From: Acanthococcus lagerstroemiae
Lineage: Eukaryota > Arthropoda > Insecta > Hemiptera > Eriococcidae
DNA length: 64,000 nucleotides
Assembly: GCA_031841125.1 (NCBI GenBank)
Contig: CM063113.1
Location: forward strand, 62,303,211-62,367,210
Reading direction: 5' to 3'
A program made the translations under genes and the position numbers. Under the pieces are notes generated by a model. That model saw only the letters and a program-made list of their open reading frames with translations. It searched no databases and was not told where the DNA came from. The first letter of the stretch is position 1, and the number at the start of each line of letters is the position of its first letter. Shown one piece after another: positions 60,101 to 64,000 of this stretch.

Positions 60101-62568
60101 AGCGTTTACTAATCAAACAAAATCCGTGATTGATGACGCTGAGGATTCTACAGAAGAATCGAAAAAAGAAGTTCTGAAAAAGTACGTTCAATTGAAGAGT
60201 CATTTACAGATTTTTTATATTTATTGCTACTTATACGTAGTATTAAATCGCTTCAGTTGCTGTGGATATCCTGTTTGTAGTTATCTTAATTTGGGCGTAT
60301 TGAAATTAGGGTGCACTGTGGGGAAACTTTAACAATTCTAGATGGCCAAAATTCCGAAAATCGACCGTTCGTTAAAGTAATCCAAACACATATTCTCTGG
60401 CTGTACCCTGTGTTTAAAAACTTGTGTTTTAAAGATTTTTTCAAGGATTAAGTAAATTAGCCTGTTCTTTGCTCTCGAAACGATGTTTCAACTTCTTTGC
60501 TGCAAATGTGAGAGATTGCCTACATTCTTCCCAGGCGGTGATTACAGTTTTAATATTTTGAAGTACTTATTTCAAATATCATATTATGAAAACATTTCTT
60601 CATCTTAGAAGAAAAAAAAAAAAAAAAAGGAAAAAGTACTAGCACAATGATTAAGTAAGTGAGTATGTATTCGTTATTCAGAACAACTGTGAACGCAGTT
60701 CTTGACGTTAGGTATTACAAAAGTATTGAAGGCCAGTCAAAACTCTATATGACATCTTGCTGCTTCCACCTGACCACGAAATGTCAATGACCACACTGCA
60801 ATAAGAAAAGCATTCATTATAGGGAATAGTTGGGAAGTGGCTTCAATTTATGAAATCGTCTGCGCGGCCGACAGTTTAGAGTGTAGAAGAATTTTATCCG
60901 ACTAGAAGTCGTGTTTTTGTCAAGTATTGAGGATCGATTTGAAGGTGAAACTGATTTTGGCATCGAAAAGTTGTAACTCCTCCCACAGCGAAGTGTGAAT
61001 TATGAGAAGTAGGAACTATAAATTATTATTTATCTATGTATTCTTATCGACAATGCTCATTTTTTAATTCAGGGTACAACGACGTCGGTTACGAATTTGT
61101 CATCTTTGTGGTAAACATTACACCACGGATAGCGGGTTTCGCCATCATATGGTAATGCATCGCGATCCTAGTTTTTCGTGTCACATGTGTGGTCGCGTAT
61201 TTTGGGAGTCGCAGAACCTCAAGAAGCACTTAGCTGCTTTGCATTCTGAAGATCGACCGTTTCAATGTCACATGTGTGGCATGAAATATAAACGTAGAGA
61301 CGTTTTACAAGAGCATATAAAACGTGTGCACGATGGCATTAAAAAACAGTGGAATGAGCAGATGATTAGGAAGTACCGTAGCAGTGGTAATACGAAGACA
61401 GAAGTGAAGAAAGATCGGTTCCAGTGTCCACACTGTAATAAGTGCATGGCTAGGTACGTAAGCGTAATTTTTCGTCCGTTCTTTCAGATCAGTGTTAGCT
61501 GAATTAGTATGTTGAAGATTTTTCCTTCAGGAAAGCCTCTTGTATTTAGAAAATGAGGACTAAGGTGTTTCGTTGAATCGAACATTCGACTGACTGTGCG
61601 TGCATATTTTTCCAATTTGTGTCTTCGTAGTTTCTTGACCCTTCGCTTGGAATTTGGGACTTGTCAGATATCAAACTCACCGACATGAGTAAGGAAGAAA
61701 ATGAGAAAAAAGGGTGTCTTCGAAGTTGACTCAAATTGGTTTTGTTTCTGTTGACAGCAAGGGTTACTTAGAGGACCATATCAATGGAGCTCATGTAAAG
61801 GAACCCTTGTACAAATGCGATCAGTGTGCAATGACTTTCACTCGGAAAGCATCGTTCAGATATCATTTTAAAAGAGCACATGTTCAAAAGAAAAGGATAC
61901 TAGAGCCAAGAGGCACATTCCTCCAAGACTGCGAATTTTGCGGTAACTATCGCATTTTTTACGAATATTCAAACGAAATAAACGTCGCTAGCCGGTACGA
62001 ATTAAATAATGTTTCCTTCTTTGCAGGTCTGCAGTTCCGTATTAAGAAATATTACGATCTACATGTAGCTGCCAAGCATTTAAATAAACATCCGTGCGAG
62101 CATTGCGGAGAAGTCTTCAACAACAAAGGCCAACGAATTGCGCACATAGACAGTGTACATGCCGATGAGATAGCTAAATGTCAGATCTGTCATAAGACAT
62201 TCCCAGAAGCTGAGCACCTAAAACGGCATATTTACCTATGTCACACGGAACGTAAACCGTACGAATGCCATACCTGTGGTCATAAGGCAAATAAAAAGTC
62301 AACCTTAGCTGTACACATGCGTCGGCATACCGGTGAAAAACCGTATCAATGCGACCGTTGTCCGAGGCGGTTTTCACAATCTGTAGACTACCGAAAGCAC
62401 AGGGCAAATCATTTCAAGCGTAGAACCGAGGAACACGATGCGGATATGAAGAAAACTGTCGAATGTGCGTTGGAAACTGAAGAAATCGGTCTAAGTATAG
62501 AATGCGTGGGTGACGGTGAAAAGTTAGATTTTGAAGCTATTAAAACAGGAAACGTTCATTTTATGTAG
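51793..62568 (+). CDS. ZAD C2H2 zinc-finger protein, isoform B (alternative 3' exons, 10 fingers)
   Basis: The ZAD and linker exons (51793-51966, 52282-52434, 52600-52925) can also join to 59614-59718, 60095-60181, 61073-61453, 61758-61942 and 62027-62568, giving 650 aa. The exon-3 donor leaves two bases (phase 2), and the acceptor at 59614 restores an open hydrophilic frame. Later junctions are phase 2, 2, 2 and 1, all with GT-AG ends. The first two downstream exons encode an acidic/Ser-rich linker, then ten C2H2 fingers follow. Two introns fall inside fingers: one within finger 4 after 'CMAR', one just after 'CEFCG' of finger 6. TGEKPY-type linkers occur near the end. The tail is acidic and ends at TAG (62566-62568). 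If this were a separate gene its 5' coding exons should lie in 57.2-59.6 kb, where I see no ZAD or start exon. That makes exon sharing the simplest reading, but it is inferred, not proven. Confidence 0.72.
52926..55620 (+). other. intron 3 of the zinc-finger gene
   Basis: Donor GA|GTAAGT, acceptor TTTTTTCAG, phase 2. It contains an A-run at about 54457-54479 and a GC-richer patch at 54960-55080, but no finger-coding exon that I can see. Confidence 0.7.
57756..57871. mobile_element. palindromic MITE between the two zinc-finger modules
   Basis: The arms GCCATACGCTATTTTGAAGC and complement surround the conserved core CCCGTCGATGCC..CGCGGTACGCTCCGCG. It lies 560 bp after the isoform A stop, so it could fold as a hairpin in the 3'UTR or in the intron of isoform B. 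Confidence 0.88.
58299..58304 (+). terminator. candidate poly(A) signal for isoform A
   Basis: AATAAA about 1.1 kb after the isoform A stop. A second AATAAA is at 59516-59521, about 90 bp before the first isoform B exon. Which one is used cannot be told from sequence. Confidence 0.35.
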
Positions 62569-64000
62569 CTTTTATAAATTGTGTGTAATTGCAGGTGTGT
62601 TGTAAAAAATATAGATATTTTTCTGTTGTAAAATTTCCACGAACTCTTGTTACTAATACATAATCAGCTCGCTCGATGAATTATGAAGAGAAGGTGAGAA
62701 GGTTAATATTTTTCAGAACATTAGTCTCATCAATGAACCCTTGCTCTGCAAGCAAAATCGCCCGTAAAAACAAAAATAAGCCGCTTTTTCTCTGTTGACA
62801 TCTGAATACGAAATACGAAGTTTACCACATGGTAGGAACATAAGCGTGCATGTTACTTTTAAAAATTTTACTTAAGAATTCGAATTACAAAAAACCGATA
62901 GGATTAATTTAACAACTCAAGGGAAATAAACTACAATTAGGTCGTACAAAATAAAGTCTACTTGATGGCTTTTCATAAACTAGTTTCTCATAAGAAAGAG
63001 AAATCTATATCCACGCATACAGTCATACACGCAACAAAATTAGTATGCAAACATGTGATACGCAGGAGTCAACATTGCAGATTAAACACATTAATAATTT
63101 GTGGCAAAAAGCTGTGTTCTTTGAGAGTAAGTGCCCCAAATGCGTATAAATTTTGCAGAGAAATTTCGATATTAATGTAACGTAATTGTAGGAAAATTAA
63201 AATTACATATACAAAACACAAATGCGCAATCACAGAAATGGATTTGTTCGTTGAAGGAATGCCTTGTACCTGCAGCAAATTAAAGATAAAATTTATGACA
63301 GCCAGTAATTCGAGAAATCTTCAATCCACGTAATACGTCAAATCAAAAGAAATCACCTATTTGCACTTCCGAAGTACTCGAATACTGTTCAAACACAACC
63401 ACTTAAAAATTAACTGAAGTATAAAATAAAAATAAAGACCCAGCAAGAAAAGGTTAGTCGCTCACCATTATACATTAATGTAGGAAAATAACACCGCGAC
63501 TCCGATCATCGTGTGACGATGAAAACCTTTCATGTCAGTACTCGGCTTCCGAAATGAAAACATTTAATAATTATTACCAATATAAATAATTGGAAAATGG
63601 CACCAATCTAAATCCATCTTCGCGGGAAGGAACTCGTAAGAGAAGCATAAACATAGTATAGAGCTCTGTACTAGAATTGATGGATGACATTTGGAATTCA
63701 GTTCGACTAGCATTGAACAGTAATATTACGAAAACAGTTTATGAGACATCTGACTTCACGAGCTTAAAGCTCACAACTCTGATAACAAATGACCGCGATG
63801 AAACTAAGTTTTCCATAATCCAAGACAAATTAATACTCGTAGTTTGATGTAAGGCTCAATTCGCCCGCGGAATGAGCAATCGATTTACCTAATGAATCTA
63901 ATGTCAAACTTACGAAAGGATTGTAACATAATTCAGAAAATATACAGTCATTCCCTCATATCAAGTAGGTAATATCGACGTATTTAGAAACTATTACAAG
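62569..64000. other. 3' flank of the zinc-finger gene
   Basis: AT-rich, with poly(A) signals near 62.95 kb. The short frames here have no recognisable features. Confidence 0.55.
62925..62955 (+). terminator. candidate poly(A) signals for isoform B
   Basis: Two AATAAA hexamers (62925-62930 and 62950-62955) lie 360-390 bp after the stop at 62568, a plausible distance for the transcript end. Confidence 0.5.

Noticed and set aside
57197..62568. A fully separate second zinc-finger gene
   Set aside because: Not excluded, but no start exon or ZAD is visible before 59614 and the phase fits the upstream ZAD donor, so a shared gene is preferred.

Overview
The window is eukaryotic nuclear DNA, very probably from an insect. 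The evidence is AT-rich DNA with GT-AG introns, a ZAD-type zinc-finger gene (an arthropod-expanded family), a decayed R1-clade non-LTR retrotransposon, and a dense load of short non-autonomous DNA transposons. I cannot name the species.

Layout. 1-10.6 kb: no gene I can support; a tRNA-like SINE head (3.65-3.73 kb, minus), microsatellites, and a GC-rich block with many TAAT sites (7.4-8.4 kb). 10.7-13.76 kb: a broken R1-like pol ending in a poly(A) tract. 13.8-22.7 kb: no convincing gene; a GC-rich block at 15.25-16.6 kb, one GGACGCTG repeat copy and one 158-bp hAT-type MITE. 22.75-23.23 kb: an unrecognised 157-aa ORF (plus). 23.88-33.16 kb (minus): an R3HCC1/R3HCC1L-like gene rebuilt from six exons, with a 6.2-kb intron full of transposable elements. 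33.8-42.7 kb: a transposon graveyard with up to three levels of nesting. 43.15-46.30 kb (minus): a seven-exon DEK orthologue. 47.4-50.8 kb: more hAT-type and palindromic elements. 51.79-62.57 kb (plus): a ZAD zinc-finger gene. 62.6-64 kb: its 3' flank.

The most interesting gene is the ZAD locus. Three 5' exons encode the ZAD and an acidic linker and end in a phase-2 donor. Two downstream modules can be joined to that donor in frame: a single large exon with about 13 finger-like units (stop at 57196), and a five-exon module with 10 C2H2 fingers (stop at 62568). Neither module has its own visible ZAD or start exon. The sequence therefore suggests one gene with two alternative DNA-binding ends, in the style of lola or mod(mdg4). 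Both conceptual coding sequences divide by three (742 and 650 aa).

The other main theme is the mobile DNA. At least nine elements carry perfect 8-bp target-site duplications, most with YARNG-type hAT termini, and several share AT-rich GCATATTT subterminal motifs. One 2.3-kb element contains two others, and one of those contains a palindromic element. A separate palindromic family keeps a conserved GC-rich core, while its arms differ between copies yet stay self-complementary within each copy. All gene models are conceptual, from splice-site and phase reasoning by eye; no alignment or transcript search was run.
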